Below, piece after piece: positions 17,613-26,207 of a stretch of 64,000 nucleotides of DNA. Origin of the DNA: Mollicutes bacterium (lineage in GTDB: Bacteria > Bacillota_I > Bacilli_A > Izemoplasmatales > Izemoplasmataceae); contig PWYL01000004.1 in NCBI GenBank assembly GCA_003568315.1, positions 26,079 to 90,078 on the forward strand, given 5' to 3'. Positions within the stretch are counted from its first letter, which is position 1; each line of letters begins with the position of its first letter. Position numbers and translations under genes: made by a program. The notes beneath the pieces were generated by a model that saw only the letters and a program-made list of their open reading frames with translations, searched no databases and was not told the origin of the DNA.

Positions 17613-19544
17613 ATGGCCAAAACCTACTACATCACCACCCCGATCTATTATCCGAGCGGGAAACTGCATATCGGCAACACCTACACGACTGTCCTTTGCG
17701 ATGCCCTCCGCCGCTACAAGGACATGAGAGGCTACGACACCTTCTATCTCACCGGCATGGACGAGCACGGCAAGAAGATCGAGACGGTGGCGAAGGAAAG
17801 GAACCTGCCTCCCATCAAACATGTCGACGAGATCGCCGAGGAGACCGAGAAACTCTGGGAGCGGATGAGAATCTCGCACGACGATTTCATCCGCACGACC
17901 GAAAAGCGCCACAAGACCGTCGTACAGAAAATTTTTGAACGTCTCCTCGACCAGGGCGATATCTATCCCGGGATGTATGAGGGCTACTACTGCATGCACT
18001 GCGAATCCTTCTTCACCGAGAGTCAACTGGAGGAAGGGAACCTCTGTCCCGATTGCGGCCGCGAGACCTCGAAACTCCAAGAAGAGAGTTATTTCCTCCG
18101 CCTCAGCAAATACGAGAAGAAACTTCTCGATTTCATCGAGAAGAACCCCGGATTCATCACCCCCGAATCAAGGAAAAACGAGGTTGTCGCTTTCTTGAGG
18201 CAGGGTCTCCAGGACCTCTCGGTCTCTCGCACGACTTTTGATTGGGGTATCAAGGTCGTGAGCAACCCCAAACATGTCGTCTATGTCTGGATTGATGCGC
18301 TCTCGAACTATTTGAGCGCTCTGGGGTATTCGACCGATGACGATGCCAAATTCCAAAAGTACTGGTTCGGAGATGAAGTGGTCCATGTCGTGGGCAAGGA
18401 CATTCTTCGGTTCCATGCGATCTATTGGCCGATCATGCTCATGGCGCTCGATATCCCCATCACGTTCCGCCTCCATGTCCACGGTTTCTACATGCAAAAA
18501 GAGGGCAAGATGAGCAAATCCAAAGGCGGCGTGATCTATCCCGACACCCTGATCGAGAACTACGGTCTCGACGAACTGCGCTACTTCCTACTCCGTGAAC
18601 TTCCCTACGGAAGTGACGGGGTGTTCACCCCCGAGAGTTTCATCGATCGGATCAATTTCGATCTCGCCAACGATTTCGGCAATCTCCTGAACCGCACGAT
18701 CTCCATGATCAACAAATACTTCCAAGGGAAGGTCACCGCCTATTCCGAAGCGACCACGCCGTATGACGAGGATTTGCGCAAGGTTGCCGAAGCGACCGTC
18801 GCGGACTATGAGACGCTCATGGACGAGCTCAAGGTCGCCGAAGCCATCAAGACCGCGTGGAAACTCATCTCCCGCGCCAACAAGTACATCGACGAGACGA
18901 CACCTTGGCTCTTGGCGAAAGACGAAAGCAAATCGGGCGAGCTCGAGAACGTCCTCTACCACCTCGCCGAATCGCTCCGCATCGTCGGCATCCTCCTCCG
19001 GCCGATCCTTCTGGAAGCGAGCCGGGCCCTCTTCAAGCAGCTCGGCGTCCCGAAATCGCTTCGCGAGTATGAGACCGTGACATTCGGGGAACTCTCCGAA
19101 ATCACGGTCACGAAGAAACCCTCGCCTCTCTTCCCCCGCTTGGATGTCAAGGAGGAAGTGCAAAAACTCCAGAAAGTCATCCGGGGCGAGGAAGAAAGTG
19201 AAAAAACCGAAGAGGATGAGACCCTGGTCAGCCTGGATGATTTCACGAAACTCGACGTACGCGTGGCGAAAGTGGTCGAATGCCGGAATCATCCGAACGC
19301 CGACAAACTCCTCGTCCTCACCGTCGATGTCGGCGACCTCGGGACCCGACAACTCGTGGCCGGTGTGGCCAAGCATTACGAACCGAAAGAACTCGAAGGG
19401 AAACTCGTCGTCGCCATCGTCAATCTCGAGCCCGTGAATCTGAGAGGCGAAAAGAGCGAAGGCATGTTGCTCGCGGGGTCGAACGAAAAGACCATGGAAA
19501 TCCTTTTCGTGAAGGATCTCGAACCCGGCGATCCCGTCCAGTGA
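17613..19544 (+). CDS. metG: Methionyl-tRNA synthetase with C-terminal tRNA-binding domain
   Basis: Class I ligase of 643 residues. HIGN replaces HIGH (KLHIGNTYT), the KMSKS loop is GKMSKSKGG (about 300), and a zinc knuckle with CMHC and CPDC lies near residues 128-150. The region from about 540 (LDDFTKLDVRVAKVVECRNH) is an EMAP/Trbp111-type tRNA-binding domain common in Bacillota MetRS. There is no T-box sequence upstream; the gene starts six bases after rsmI and is co-transcribed. Confidence 0.97.
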   Translation: MAKTYYITTPIYYPSGKLHIGNTYTTVLCDALRRYKDMRGYDTFYLTGMDEHGKKIETVAKERNLPPIKHVDEIAEETEKLWERMRISHDDFIRTTEKRHKTVVQKIFERLLDQGDIYPGMYEGYYCMHCESFFTESQLEEGNLCPDCGRETSKLQEESYFLRLSKYEKKLLDFIEKNPGFITPESRKNEVVAFLRQGLQDLSVSRTTFDWGIKVVSNPKHVVYVWIDALSNYLSALGYSTDDDAKFQKYWFGDEVVHVVGKDILRFHAIYWPIMLMALDIPITFRLHVHGFYMQKEGKMSKSKGGVIYPDTLIENYGLDELRYFLLRELPYGSDGVFTPESFIDRINFDLANDFGNLLNRTISMINKYFQGKVTAYSEATTPYDEDLRKVAEATVADYETLMDELKVAEAIKTAWKLISRANKYIDETTPWLLAKDESKSGELENVLYHLAESLRIVGILLRPILLEASRALFKQLGVPKSLREYETVTFGELSEITVTKKPSPLFPRLDVKEEVQKLQKVIRGEEESEKTEEDETLVSLDDFTKLDVRVAKVVECRNHPNADKLLVLTVDVGDLGTRQLVAGVAKHYEPKELEGKLVVAIVNLEPVNLRGEKSEGMLLAGSNEKTMEILFVKDLEPGDPVQ

Positions 19545-19571
19545 AGAGCCCCACAAAAAGACATTTCTTCA

Positions 19572-19600
19572 TTGACATTTATCCGCAAATGAGCTATTAT
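19572..19600 (+). promoter_or_regulatory. Promoter of rplM-rpsI
   Basis: TTGACA, 17-bp spacer, TATTAT, about 65 bases before the rplM start. Confidence 0.8.
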
Positions 19601-19616
19601 ATACGTCGGTACATTT

Positions 19617-19650
19617 TTGGCTGCACATGTTTTCGTTTGCATCGGGCCAA
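19617..19650 (+). promoter_or_regulatory. Candidate L13 leader hairpin
   Basis: Between the rplM promoter and its ribosome binding site, TTGGC pairs with GCCAA and inner TGCA pairs with TGCA, making an interrupted stem-loop that ends just before AGGAGG. L13 leaders regulate rplM-rpsI in Bacillota. The match is by position and shape only. Confidence 0.4.
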
Positions 19651-19666
19651 CTAGGAGGCAACCATT

Positions 19667-20101
19667 ATGAAGACTTTCATGGCAAAAAATGAAGATATCG
19701 AAAGAGCATGGCATGTCGTTGATGCGAAAGGGCAGACATTGGGCCGCCTCGCCAGTGAAGCGGCCGCGCTCCTTCGCGGCAAACACAAGCCGTCGTTCAC
19801 CCCGCATGTCGATTGCGGCGACCACGTAATCATCATCAACGCCAAGGACATTGAGCTTTCGGGCAAGAAATGGCAGGACAAGAAATATTACCGCCACTCC
19901 CAACACCCCGGGAGCCTCAAAGTCCGGACCGCTGCGGACATGAAGGAGAAACAGCCTTGCCACATGGTGGAACTCGCCGTCAAGGGAATGCTTCCCAAGG
20001 GGAGTCTCGGCCGGCAGATGTTCAAGAAACTCCATGTCTACGAAAATGAAGACCATCCCCATCAGGCTCAACAACCCAAACAGTACGAGCTCGAGGGTTA
20101 G
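19667..20101 (+). CDS. rplM: 50S ribosomal protein L13
   Basis: The 144-residue L13 shows [19 protein letters not shown] near the N-terminus and the GNHVIVINA-like [19 protein letters not shown] motif followed by [13 protein letters not shown]13 is an early assembly protein of the large subunit. ATG 19667 follows AGGAGGCAACCATT. Methionine at codon 5 is also in frame but further from the site. Partner rpsI follows 11 bp later. Confidence 0.97.
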   Translation: MKTFMAKNEDIERAWHVVDAKGQTLGRLASEAAALLRGKHKPSFTPHVDCGDHVIIINAKDIELSGKKWQDKKYYRHSQHPGSLKVRTAADMKEKQPCHMVELAVKGMLPKGSLGRQMFKKLHVYENEDHPHQAQQPKQYELEG

Positions 20102-20112
20102 GAGGTAGGATC

Positions 20113-20508
20113 ATGGCAGCAGAAGCGATGTACAAAGGCACAGGACGCCGCAAGAACTCGACCGCCCGCGTCATTTTGAAACCGGGTTCGGGTGAATTCG
20201 TCGTAAACGGACGCCCCATCGAGGATTACATCCCCTCGGCGGCCACGCGTCTCGACATCTACCAACCGCTGGAGACCACCGACACCAAGAGTTCCTTCGA
20301 CATCCAGGTGAACGTCGACGGCGGCGGTATCACCGGACAGGCCGGCGCCATCCGCCACGGTATCGCCAGAGCCCTCGTCGAGGTGAACCCGGATTATCGG
20401 AAGACACTGAAGAAAGCCGGTTTCATCACCCGCGACCCCCGTGAGAAAGAACGCAAGAAATACGGTCTGAAAAAAGCCCGTCGCGCGCCCCAGTTCAGCA
20501 AACGTTGA
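20113..20508 (+). CDS. rpsI: 30S ribosomal protein S9
   Basis: A 131-residue S9: [21 protein letters not shown] start, [19 protein letters not shown] and the C-terminal [12 protein letters not shown] tail, which reaches the P-site tRNA anticodon loop. AGGAGGTAGGATC precedes the ATG. A strong terminator follows directly. Confidence 0.97.
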   Translation: MAAEAMYKGTGRRKNSTARVILKPGSGEFVVNGRPIEDYIPSAATRLDIYQPLETTDTKSSFDIQVNVDGGGITGQAGAIRHGIARALVEVNPDYRKTLKKAGFITRDPREKERKKYGLKKARRAPQFSKR

Positions 20509-20518
20509 CCATCGTTTC

Positions 20519-20546
20519 GAAAGCACGCCGCCGCGTGCTTTTTTTC
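20519..20546 (+). terminator. Rho-independent terminator after rpsI
   Basis: AAAGCACGC-CGCC-GCGTGCTTT stem followed by a T-run. Confidence 0.9.
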
Positions 20547-20552
20547 TATGTC

Positions 20553-20582
20553 TTGCCAGACATGTGTCCCGCATACTATAAT
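20553..20582 (+). promoter_or_regulatory. Promoter of gltX
   Basis: TTGCCA, 18-bp spacer, TATAAT, 37 bases before the start codon. The short leader has no room for a T-box. Confidence 0.7.
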
Positions 20583-20618
20583 GGATACGCAAACGCCACC
20601 ACCACGGGAGGAACGATT

Positions 20619-22052
20619 ATGAAACCACGTGTGCGCTACGCCCCGAGTCCGACCGGACATCTCCATATCGGCAACGCCCGGACCGCCCTCTTCAACTATC
20701 TCTTCGCCAAAAAGAAAGGGGGATCCTTCATCATACGGATCGAGGACACCGACATGGCGAGAAACATCGAGGAAGGCACGCAAAGCCAACTCGCACAGCT
20801 CGCCTGGCTCGGTATCGACTGGGACGAATCCATCGACAAGGAAGGTGCCCGCGGGCCCTACCGGCAACTCGAACGTCTCGACATCTACAAAGAATATGGG
20901 GAGAAACTCCTTGATGCGGGCAGGGCCTACAAGTGCTACTGCACGGAGGAAGAACTCGCCGAGGAGAGGCGGCAACAGAAAGCAAGGGGCGAGACCCGCC
21001 TCCACTATTCCCGGAAATGCCTGCACGGCCCCGAGAGGGACGGGCCCTACGCCATCCGCTTCCTCGTTTTCCAAGATGCCGAATACACCTTTTTCGACAT
21101 GATCAAAGGCGAGGTCACCTTCAAGAGCGAAGACGTCGGTGATTTCGTCATCATGAAACAAAACGGCATCCCGACCTACAATTTCGCCTGCGCCGTCGAT
21201 GACGCTCTCATGGAAATCACCCATGTGCTCCGCGGGGAGGACCATATCACGAACACCCCGCGACAGCTCATGATCCTCGACGAACTCGGCTTCGACCGCC
21301 CCGTTTACGGTCATATGCCGCTTATCGTCAACATGGAGGGCAAGAAACTCTCCAAACGCGACGAGTCCATCATCCAGTTCATCGAACAATATCGTGCCCT
21401 GGGTTTCTTGCCGGAAGCGATGTTCAATTTCATCGCCCTTCTCGGCTGGAGTCCCGCGGCGGACGAGGAAATCTTCTCCCGTGATGAACTCGTCGAGCGT
21501 TTCGACGAGGACCGTCTGGCTTCCGCCCCCGCGACTTTCGACACGGGAAAACTCCACTATGTGAACAACCGCCATATGAAGAGACTCTCCCGCGAGGAGG
21601 TCCTCGCGCTCTGCCGCCCCTTCCTCGAGGAAGCCGGCATCGGCAAGGAAAAAGACGAGGCATGGTTGGAAAGCCTCGTCGCCGTCTTTCACGACCGTTT
21701 GAGCTACGGCAAGGAGATCGTCCGCCACTACGAAGAATTCTTCTCCGCCCCCTTCGTCATCGAGGGGGAGGCTCTCGATTTCCTCCGTCAAGACGGTGTC
21801 AAGGAACTTCTGGTCTCATTGCGCGAAAAGATCCATCAAGCGGACACGTTGGATGCGAAAACCCTGAAGACCCTCATCAAGGAGACCGGCAAAGAGACAA
21901 ACATGAAAGGGAAGATGCTCTTCATGCCGGTAAGGATTGCCGTAAGCGGCTCTATGAAGGGGCCCGACCTCCCCGAGATGATGAATCTTCTCGGCCGGGA
22001 GACCCTGCTTGAGAGGCTCGAAACGACGCTCGGAAAAATCCGAATGCCTTGA
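20619..22052 (+). CDS. gltX: Glutamyl-tRNA synthetase
   Basis: Class I ligase of 477 residues charging tRNA-Glu. [17 protein letters not shown] at the N-terminus holds the HIGH-type motif, and KKLSKRDES (about 245) is the KMSKS-type loop. The track start at 20505 lies upstream of the promoter; ATG 20619 has GGGAGGAACGATT before it and begins directly at the conserved [12 protein letters not shown]. It is a single-gene unit with its own promoter. No glutaminyl-tRNA synthetase is in the window, so a misacylation route is possible. Confidence 0.96.
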   Translation: MKPRVRYAPSPTGHLHIGNARTALFNYLFAKKKGGSFIIRIEDTDMARNIEEGTQSQLAQLAWLGIDWDESIDKEGARGPYRQLERLDIYKEYGEKLLDAGRAYKCYCTEEELAEERRQQKARGETRLHYSRKCLHGPERDGPYAIRFLVFQDAEYTFFDMIKGEVTFKSEDVGDFVIMKQNGIPTYNFACAVDDALMEITHVLRGEDHITNTPRQLMILDELGFDRPVYGHMPLIVNMEGKKLSKRDESIIQFIEQYRALGFLPEAMFNFIALLGWSPAADEEIFSRDELVERFDEDRLASAPATFDTGKLHYVNNRHMKRLSREEVLALCRPFLEEAGIGKEKDEAWLESLVAVFHDRLSYGKEIVRHYEEFFSAPFVIEGEALDFLRQDGVKELLVSLREKIHQADTLDAKTLKTLIKETGKETNMKGKMLFMPVRIAVSGSMKGPDLPEMMNLLGRETLLERLETTLGKIRMP

Positions 22053-22088
22053 TAATTTCCGTTTCATGGCTGTATTCAGCGAAAATAT

Positions 22089-22117
22089 TTGCATTTTTCC
22101 CATCGGCATTGTATAAT
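22089..22117 (+). promoter_or_regulatory. Promoter of the cold-shock gene
   Basis: TTGCAT, 17-bp spacer, TATAAT. Leader of about 30 bases. Confidence 0.75.
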
Positions 22118-22153
22118 GGCAATATCAAGTTTGAAAAGGAGATTTTTGGTTAC

Positions 22154-22387
22154 ATGACAGGAACAGTCAAGTGGTTCAATTCGGAAAAGGGCTACGGTTT
22201 CATCACGAAAGACGAAGAGTTCGTCACCGAAGAAGAGAAGGATGACGAAAGGAAACGCGACATCTTCGTCCATTACAGCGCGATCAATCAAGAAGGCTTC
22301 AAGACTTTGAACGAAGGCGACAAAGTCGAGTTCGAAGTTGTCGAAGGCGATCGTGGTCCCCAAGCTTCCAGCGTAGAGAAAGTTTGA
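22154..22387 (+). CDS. Cold-shock-domain protein with a charged loop insertion
   Basis: The 77-residue product is a CSD protein: [15 protein letters not shown] (RNP1 region), DIFVHYSAI (RNP2 region) and the [15 protein letters not shown] end. Family members in Bacillus are 66-67 residues; here about eleven highly charged residues ([13 protein letters not shown]) are inserted between the two RNP strands. The upstream in-frame start at 22049 lies before the promoter and is rejected. AAGGAG is about 12 bases before ATG 22154, a rather long spacing. It is monocistronic with promoter and terminator; the role as RNA chaperone is inferred from family. Confidence 0.9.
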   Translation: MTGTVKWFNSEKGYGFITKDEEFVTEEEKDDERKRDIFVHYSAINQEGFKTLNEGDKVEFEVVEGDRGPQASSVEKV

Positions 22388-22399
22388 CCGACAGATGGA

Positions 22400-22425
22400 A
22401 AAACAGGGTTAGCGCCCTGTTTTTT
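22400..22425 (+). terminator. Terminator after the cold-shock gene
   Basis: AAACAGGG-TTAGCG-CCCTGTTT hairpin with a T-run. Confidence 0.9.
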
Positions 22426-22487
22426 ATGTGGGAAGAAAAATGATAACGGCGACCGACCGTGTAAATCATGAAAAACCGGGACCGATA

Positions 22488-22496
22488 TGATAAAAT
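22488..22496 (+). promoter_or_regulatory. Extended -10 promoter of cysS-mrnC
   Basis: TGA followed directly by TAAAAT, 37 bases before the cysS start. Confidence 0.6.
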
Positions 22497-22533
22497 AGAG
22501 GATAGCCCGATTATCGAGAAAAAGGTGACGACC

Positions 22534-23868
22534 ATGAGAATCCACAACACCCTCACGAACCGGGTGGAGAAATTCACCCCCATCCACAAAGACACGGTGA
22601 ACATGTATGTCTGCGGACCGACGGTCTACAACTACATCCATATCGGCAACGCCCGCCCCGTCATCTTCTTCGATGTGGTCAGGCGCTATTTCGAGCACAA
22701 AGGCTACACGGTGAATTTCGTCTCGAATTTCACCGACATCGACGACAAGATCATCACGAAGGCCCTCGCCGACGAGACCGACGAGATGACCATCGCCAAC
22801 AAGTTCATCAAGGCGTTCTACCGCGACATGGAGCGTGTGGGCAGTTCCACGAAATACCTCGCTCCGCGCGTGACCGAATACATGAGTTCGATCATCTCCT
22901 ATATCGAGAAACTCCTCGAAAAGGGGTATGCCTACGAAGTCGACGGCGAAGTCTTTTTCCGCGTCGACAAGGTCGCAGACTACGGCATCCTTTCGGGGCG
23001 GAGGAAAGAAGAACTCATCGAGGGCGCCCGCATCAGCATCGACGAGAAAAAAGAGAACCCGCTCGATTTCACGCTCTGGAAGAAGACGGACGCCGGCATC
23101 ACCTTCCCCGCTCCCTGGGGCGAAGGCAGACCCGGTTGGCACACGGAGTGTGTGGCCATGATCCAAGACATTTTCGGCGGCAAGATCGACATCCACGGCG
23201 GAGGCAGCGAACTGATGTTTCCGCATCATGAGAACGAGATAGCCCAGAACCGCGCGTTCGCGGAGCACCACATCGCCAACTACTGGATGCACAACGGCCA
23301 ACTCATGATCGACGACAAGAAGATGTCGAAGAGCGAAGGACGCATCATCCTCGTCAAGGACCTCGACCAGGATTACATGGGATTCCGCCTCTTCACGCTT
23401 TCCAACCATTACCGGAGCCCGTTGGAATACACCGATGAGATCCTGAAGAGCCATGTCAACCAGTGGGAGAAAATCAAGCGGACCTACAGCCAGACCTTCT
23501 ATCAGCTCGATTTGGCGGACCGTCTGGACAGCAAGCCCTTCATCGACAATCATCTGAAAAGGATCAACCAGAAATTCATGGCGGCCTTGGATTCCGATTT
23601 CAACACCGCCAACGCTCTGAGTGAACTCTACAACCTCATGAAATACGCCAACCAGAAGCTCCGGCAGCGGGACACCTATCCGGAGATGCGCGGCGCCTTG
23701 GAGGTCTTCGACACCTTCTTCCGCATCTTGGGACTCCGTCCCGAGGTGCAGCGACTCACCCAGAACGACCGCGCCATCTACACGGCCTGGACCGCCGCCC
23801 GCAAGAACAAGGAATTCGACAAAGCGGACCGCCTCCGCGAAAAACTCCTCGAGCGAGGCATTCTCTGA
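22534..23868 (+). CDS. cysS: Cysteinyl-tRNA synthetase
   Basis: Class I ligase of 444 residues. CGPTVYNYIHIGNARP gives the first zinc cysteine and the HIGH-type motif; WHTECVAM and HHENEIAQ supply the other zinc ligands; KKMSKSEGR is the KMSKS loop. The track start 22468 lies before the promoter, so I use ATG 22534, preceded by AAGGTGA. It is followed by mrnC with a one-base overlap, as in Bacillus, but cysE is not upstream. Confidence 0.96.
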   Translation: MRIHNTLTNRVEKFTPIHKDTVNMYVCGPTVYNYIHIGNARPVIFFDVVRRYFEHKGYTVNFVSNFTDIDDKIITKALADETDEMTIANKFIKAFYRDMERVGSSTKYLAPRVTEYMSSIISYIEKLLEKGYAYEVDGEVFFRVDKVADYGILSGRRKEELIEGARISIDEKKENPLDFTLWKKTDAGITFPAPWGEGRPGWHTECVAMIQDIFGGKIDIHGGGSELMFPHHENEIAQNRAFAEHHIANYWMHNGQLMIDDKKMSKSEGRIILVKDLDQDYMGFRLFTLSNHYRSPLEYTDEILKSHVNQWEKIKRTYSQTFYQLDLADRLDSKPFIDNHLKRINQKFMAALDSDFNTANALSELYNLMKYANQKLRQRDTYPEMRGALEVFDTFFRILGLRPEVQRLTQNDRAIYTAWTAARKNKEFDKADRLREKLLERGIL

Positions 23869-24230
23869 TGCCCTCCTACAACGGGAGGACCCTGGCCTAT
23901 ATCGGCGATGCGGTCTTCGAACTCTACGTCCGCGAACGTCTTCTCGCAAGCGGCAAGGTCCGGCCCGAGAATCTCCACAACGCGGCGATCGAGAAGACAA
24001 GCGCTCCGGCGCAGGAAAGGATCCTCGAAGCCCTGACGTCCCATTTGAGCCCTTCCGAGAAAGAGATCGTCAAAAAGGGACGCAACGCTTCGATCGCGAA
24101 GAAACCCAAGAACGGCGATATCATGACTTACAAGCGGGCGAGCGGCCTGGAGGCGCTTTTCGGACATCTGTATCTGGAAGAGAACACCGACAGAATCGAT
24201 GAACTGATGTCTCTCATCTTTTTTGGATGA
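23868..24230 (+). CDS. mrnC: Mini-ribonuclease 3
   Basis: The 120-residue protein is an RNase III catalytic domain without the dsRNA-binding domain: LAYIGDAVFELYVRERL holds the metal-binding aspartate helix, and KRASGLEALFGHLYLE the second signature. In Bacillus Mini-III matures 23S rRNA ends. Start overlaps the cysS stop (TGATG). The stop is inside a hairpin terminator. Confidence 0.95.
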   Translation: MPSYNGRTLAYIGDAVFELYVRERLLASGKVRPENLHNAAIEKTSAPAQERILEALTSHLSPSEKEIVKKGRNASIAKKPKNGDIMTYKRASGLEALFGHLYLEENTDRIDELMSLIFFG

Positions 24231-24251
24231 CTGCGGAAACCCCGCAGTCAT
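24227..24251 (+). terminator. Hairpin terminator overlapping the mrnC stop codon
   Basis: A perfect 10-bp stem (ATGACTGCGG with CCGCAGTCAT, loop AAACC) that includes the TGA stop. The T-run after it is weak. Confidence 0.7.
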
Positions 24252-24297
24252 CGTTCTCTGCATGCGCAATTTTCGCAAATGGAGACGGTTCACTCCG

Positions 24298-24306
24298 TGC
24301 TACAAT
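24298..24306 (+). promoter_or_regulatory. Extended -10 promoter of rlmB-sigH
   Basis: TGC directly before TACAAT, 20 bases before the rlmB start codon. Confidence 0.55.
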
Positions 24307-24326
24307 GGAGCCGAAAGGATGATTCG

Positions 24327-25016
24327 ATGAAAATCGCCGGGAAAAACCCGATACGTGAAGCGTTGCGGGCGAACCGCCAGATCCACAAGGTGTATGCGGC
24401 GAATCCGAAAGACCCCCTTGTTTCGGAACTGAAAGGACAAGGGGTGTCCGTGGAGGTCAAAGACAAGGACGCTTTGGACAGCGAATTCGGTGAAGGACAC
24501 CAAGGCATCGCGGCGGAAGTGGCGCCCTATGAATGCATGGATTTCGCAGAGGTTTTGAAAAAACCTTCACGGCGTGTGTTCCTCATGCTCGATTCCATCG
24601 AGGACCCCCAGAATTTCGGCGCCATCATCCGCAATGCGGACGTTTTCGGCGCCGATGCTGTCATTTTCGCCAAACACAGGAGTTCGCCAATCACCCCGGC
24701 CGTCGTCAAGGTTTCGGCCGGTTCCATCGAGCATGTCGACCTCGTCCGGGTCACGAACCTCAATCAGGCCATCGACAGGATGAAGAAAGAGAACATCTGG
24801 GTGGTGGGTCTCGCGGGCGAGGCGGAAAAGACCATCGCTTCCATCCCCAAGGACACTGACCTCTGTCTGGTCCTCGGGAACGAACACAAGGGTCTGCGCC
24901 CGCTTGTCAGGAAAAACTGCGATTATCTCGCCAGGATTCCCATGCGCGGCCGGGTGGCGAGTCTCAATGTTTCGGTGGCGAGCGGTATCGCTCTCTACGA
25001 AGTGACGGGGAATTGA
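24327..25016 (+). CDS. rlmB: 23S rRNA (guanosine-2'-O)-methyltransferase RlmB / TrmH family
   Basis: SPOUT-class methyltransferase of 229 residues. It has an N-terminal substrate-binding domain (IAGKNPIREALRAN) and the TrmH motifs LDSIEDPQNFGAIIRNAD, LVLGNEHKGLRPLV and IPMRGRVASLNVSVASGIAL. In Bacillus the homologue YacO sits at the same place; it targets the conserved G in the 23S P loop region by family inference. The track start at 24279 lies upstream of the promoter; ATG 24327 follows AAAGGATGATTCG. Confidence 0.92.
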   Translation: MKIAGKNPIREALRANRQIHKVYAANPKDPLVSELKGQGVSVEVKDKDALDSEFGEGHQGIAAEVAPYECMDFAEVLKKPSRRVFLMLDSIEDPQNFGAIIRNADVFGADAVIFAKHRSSPITPAVVKVSAGSIEHVDLVRVTNLNQAIDRMKKENIWVVGLAGEAEKTIASIPKDTDLCLVLGNEHKGLRPLVRKNCDYLARIPMRGRVASLNVSVASGIALYEVTGN

Positions 25017-25019
25017 GAG

Positions 25020-25559
25020 ATGTATCCAAGACACAACGACTACGAGATTGTCGACAGGATCAAAGAAGGTGACGAGGAGGCATTCGACCTCCTCGCCGGC
25101 CAATACGAGCGTTTCATCAAGAAGAAGATCCACAAATTCAATCTGGCCTATGAAAAGGAGGACCTCGTGCAGGAGGGACTCATCCTCCTCCACAAGTCCG
25201 CGCTCATTTTCGACGAGTCCCGCGGAAAGACTTTCACCCGTTTTTTCGAGATGAATCTCGAAAGGCTCTTCATCTCCCGCATCAAGACCTTGAAAAGGCG
25301 GAGCGAGACGGGCCGCGTCTATGAGAAGGATATCGCCTCGTTCAACCACCGCGTCCGGGAATCCTCGGTCTACTACCCGCTCTATCTCGAAGAAGTCCGG
25401 GAGGTGCTCTCGCCGCTCGAATTCGTTGTGTACCACCGATGCGAGATGCGTTGCGAGGACCACGCCTCCATCGCCTCTTCCCAAGGCTGCGACACCAAGT
25501 CCGTCTACAATGCCTTGCATCGCGCGAAAGCCAAAATACGCGCATATTTCGGCGATTAA
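25020..25559 (+). CDS. sigH: RNA polymerase sigma-70 family factor, SigH-like
   Basis: The 179-residue protein has sigma region 2 (YEKEDLVQEGLILLHKSALI, then FTRFFEMNLERLFISRIKTL) and region 4 (LSPLEFVVYHRCEMRCEDHASIASSQG, a helix-turn-helix). Region 3 and region 1 are lacking, as in SigH. Placement between rlmB and rpmG-secE is exactly that of Bacillus sigH. The ATG lies three bases after the rlmB stop. In Bacillus SigH drives competence and early sporulation genes; its target set here is unknown. Confidence 0.88.
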   Translation: MYPRHNDYEIVDRIKEGDEEAFDLLAGQYERFIKKKIHKFNLAYEKEDLVQEGLILLHKSALIFDESRGKTFTRFFEMNLERLFISRIKTLKRRSETGRVYEKDIASFNHRVRESSVYYPLYLEEVREVLSPLEFVVYHRCEMRCEDHASIASSQGCDTKSVYNALHRAKAKIRAYFGD

Positions 25560-25562
25560 TCG

Positions 25563-25591
25563 TTGACAAAGCCCCCCCTTTTTGATACATT
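25563..25591 (+). promoter_or_regulatory. Promoter of rpmG-secE-nusG
   Basis: TTGACA, 17-bp spacer, TACATT, directly after the sigH stop. An AT-rich TATATAT stretch just downstream could give an alternative -10. Confidence 0.65.
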
Positions 25592-25621
25592 ATATATTTG
25601 CAAGTGCAAGGTTGTGATAAC

Positions 25622-25768
25622 ATGCGCAAACGTATCCGCCTGATATGCGAAGTATGTCTGTCGAGGAACTACACGGCCATGAAGCATGCTCACGAGAAGG
25701 AGCGCATGTCCGTGAAGAAATACTGCAATCGTTGCAAGAAACACACCGTGCACAAAGAAAGCAAATAG
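25622..25768 (+). CDS. rpmG: 50S ribosomal protein L33 (zinc-binding form)
   Basis: This 48-codon gene is missing from the ORF track as such. The product MRKRIRLICEVCLSRNYTAM... contains CEVC (residues 9-12) and CNRC (35-38), the two cysteine pairs of the zinc-binding L33 form, and ends KKHTVHKESK. Its position between sigH and secE is conserved in Bacillota. The ribosome binding site is weak (AAGGTTGTGATAAC). Confidence 0.95.
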   Translation: MRKRIRLICEVCLSRNYTAMKHAHEKERMSVKKYCNRCKKHTVHKESK

Positions 25769-25779
25769 GAGAATCAGCC

Positions 25780-26205
25780 ATGGCAAAAGAACCTATGGAC
25801 AAAAAAAGCAAAGTTCTGCAAGTGCTGAAGAAGGAGTATCCTTTCGAGAGCCTCCTTTTGGGGTTGCTCGGATCACTCGTTCTCGTACTCGGCATCTATA
25901 TCTTCGAAGGACGCCACGTGACAATCCGTTGGACCGACCTCTGGATTTTCGCGACGTCGATTCGCATCAACATCTTCGCCATCATCGTCATGTTGATCGG
26001 TGTGGCGGCACTCTTTGTGGCTCTCGCTCCCTTCTTCTTTCCCGGGCTCAAAGAGATGCGTCGCGTTTCTTGGCCGAAAAAGAAGACCATGTATGAACAC
26101 ACCGGTCGCGTCTTCGGATTCGTCATCTTTCTCGGCCTCATGTTCATGATCTACGACCTCGTGCTCCGTCCCATATTCGAAATCCTCTATGACATGGGTG
26201 TCTGA
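25780..26205 (+). CDS. secE: Preprotein translocase subunit SecE, three-TM form
   Basis: The track extends this frame upstream through rpmG, but the real start is ATG 25780 (GGAGAATCAGCC before it), giving 141 residues. The conserved SecE segment MRRVSWPKKKTM lies at about 93-104 and is followed by the essential last transmembrane helix. Two further hydrophobic segments (about 24-42 and 63-87) precede it. Most Bacillota SecE proteins have only one helix and about 60 residues, so this resembles the three-helix type of enterobacteria. It pairs with SecY and is followed by nusG two bases later. Confidence 0.92.
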   Translation: MAKEPMDKKSKVLQVLKKEYPFESLLLGLLGSLVLVLGIYIFEGRHVTIRWTDLWIFATSIRINIFAIIVMLIGVAALFVALAPFFFPGLKEMRRVSWPKKKTMYEHTGRVFGFVIFLGLMFMIYDLVLRPIFEILYDMGV

Positions 26206-26207
26206 GC

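Noticed and set aside
20583-20618. T-box riboswitches upstream of gltX, cysS or metG
   Set aside because: Leaders are under 45 bases or absent; there is no T-box sequence or antiterminator.
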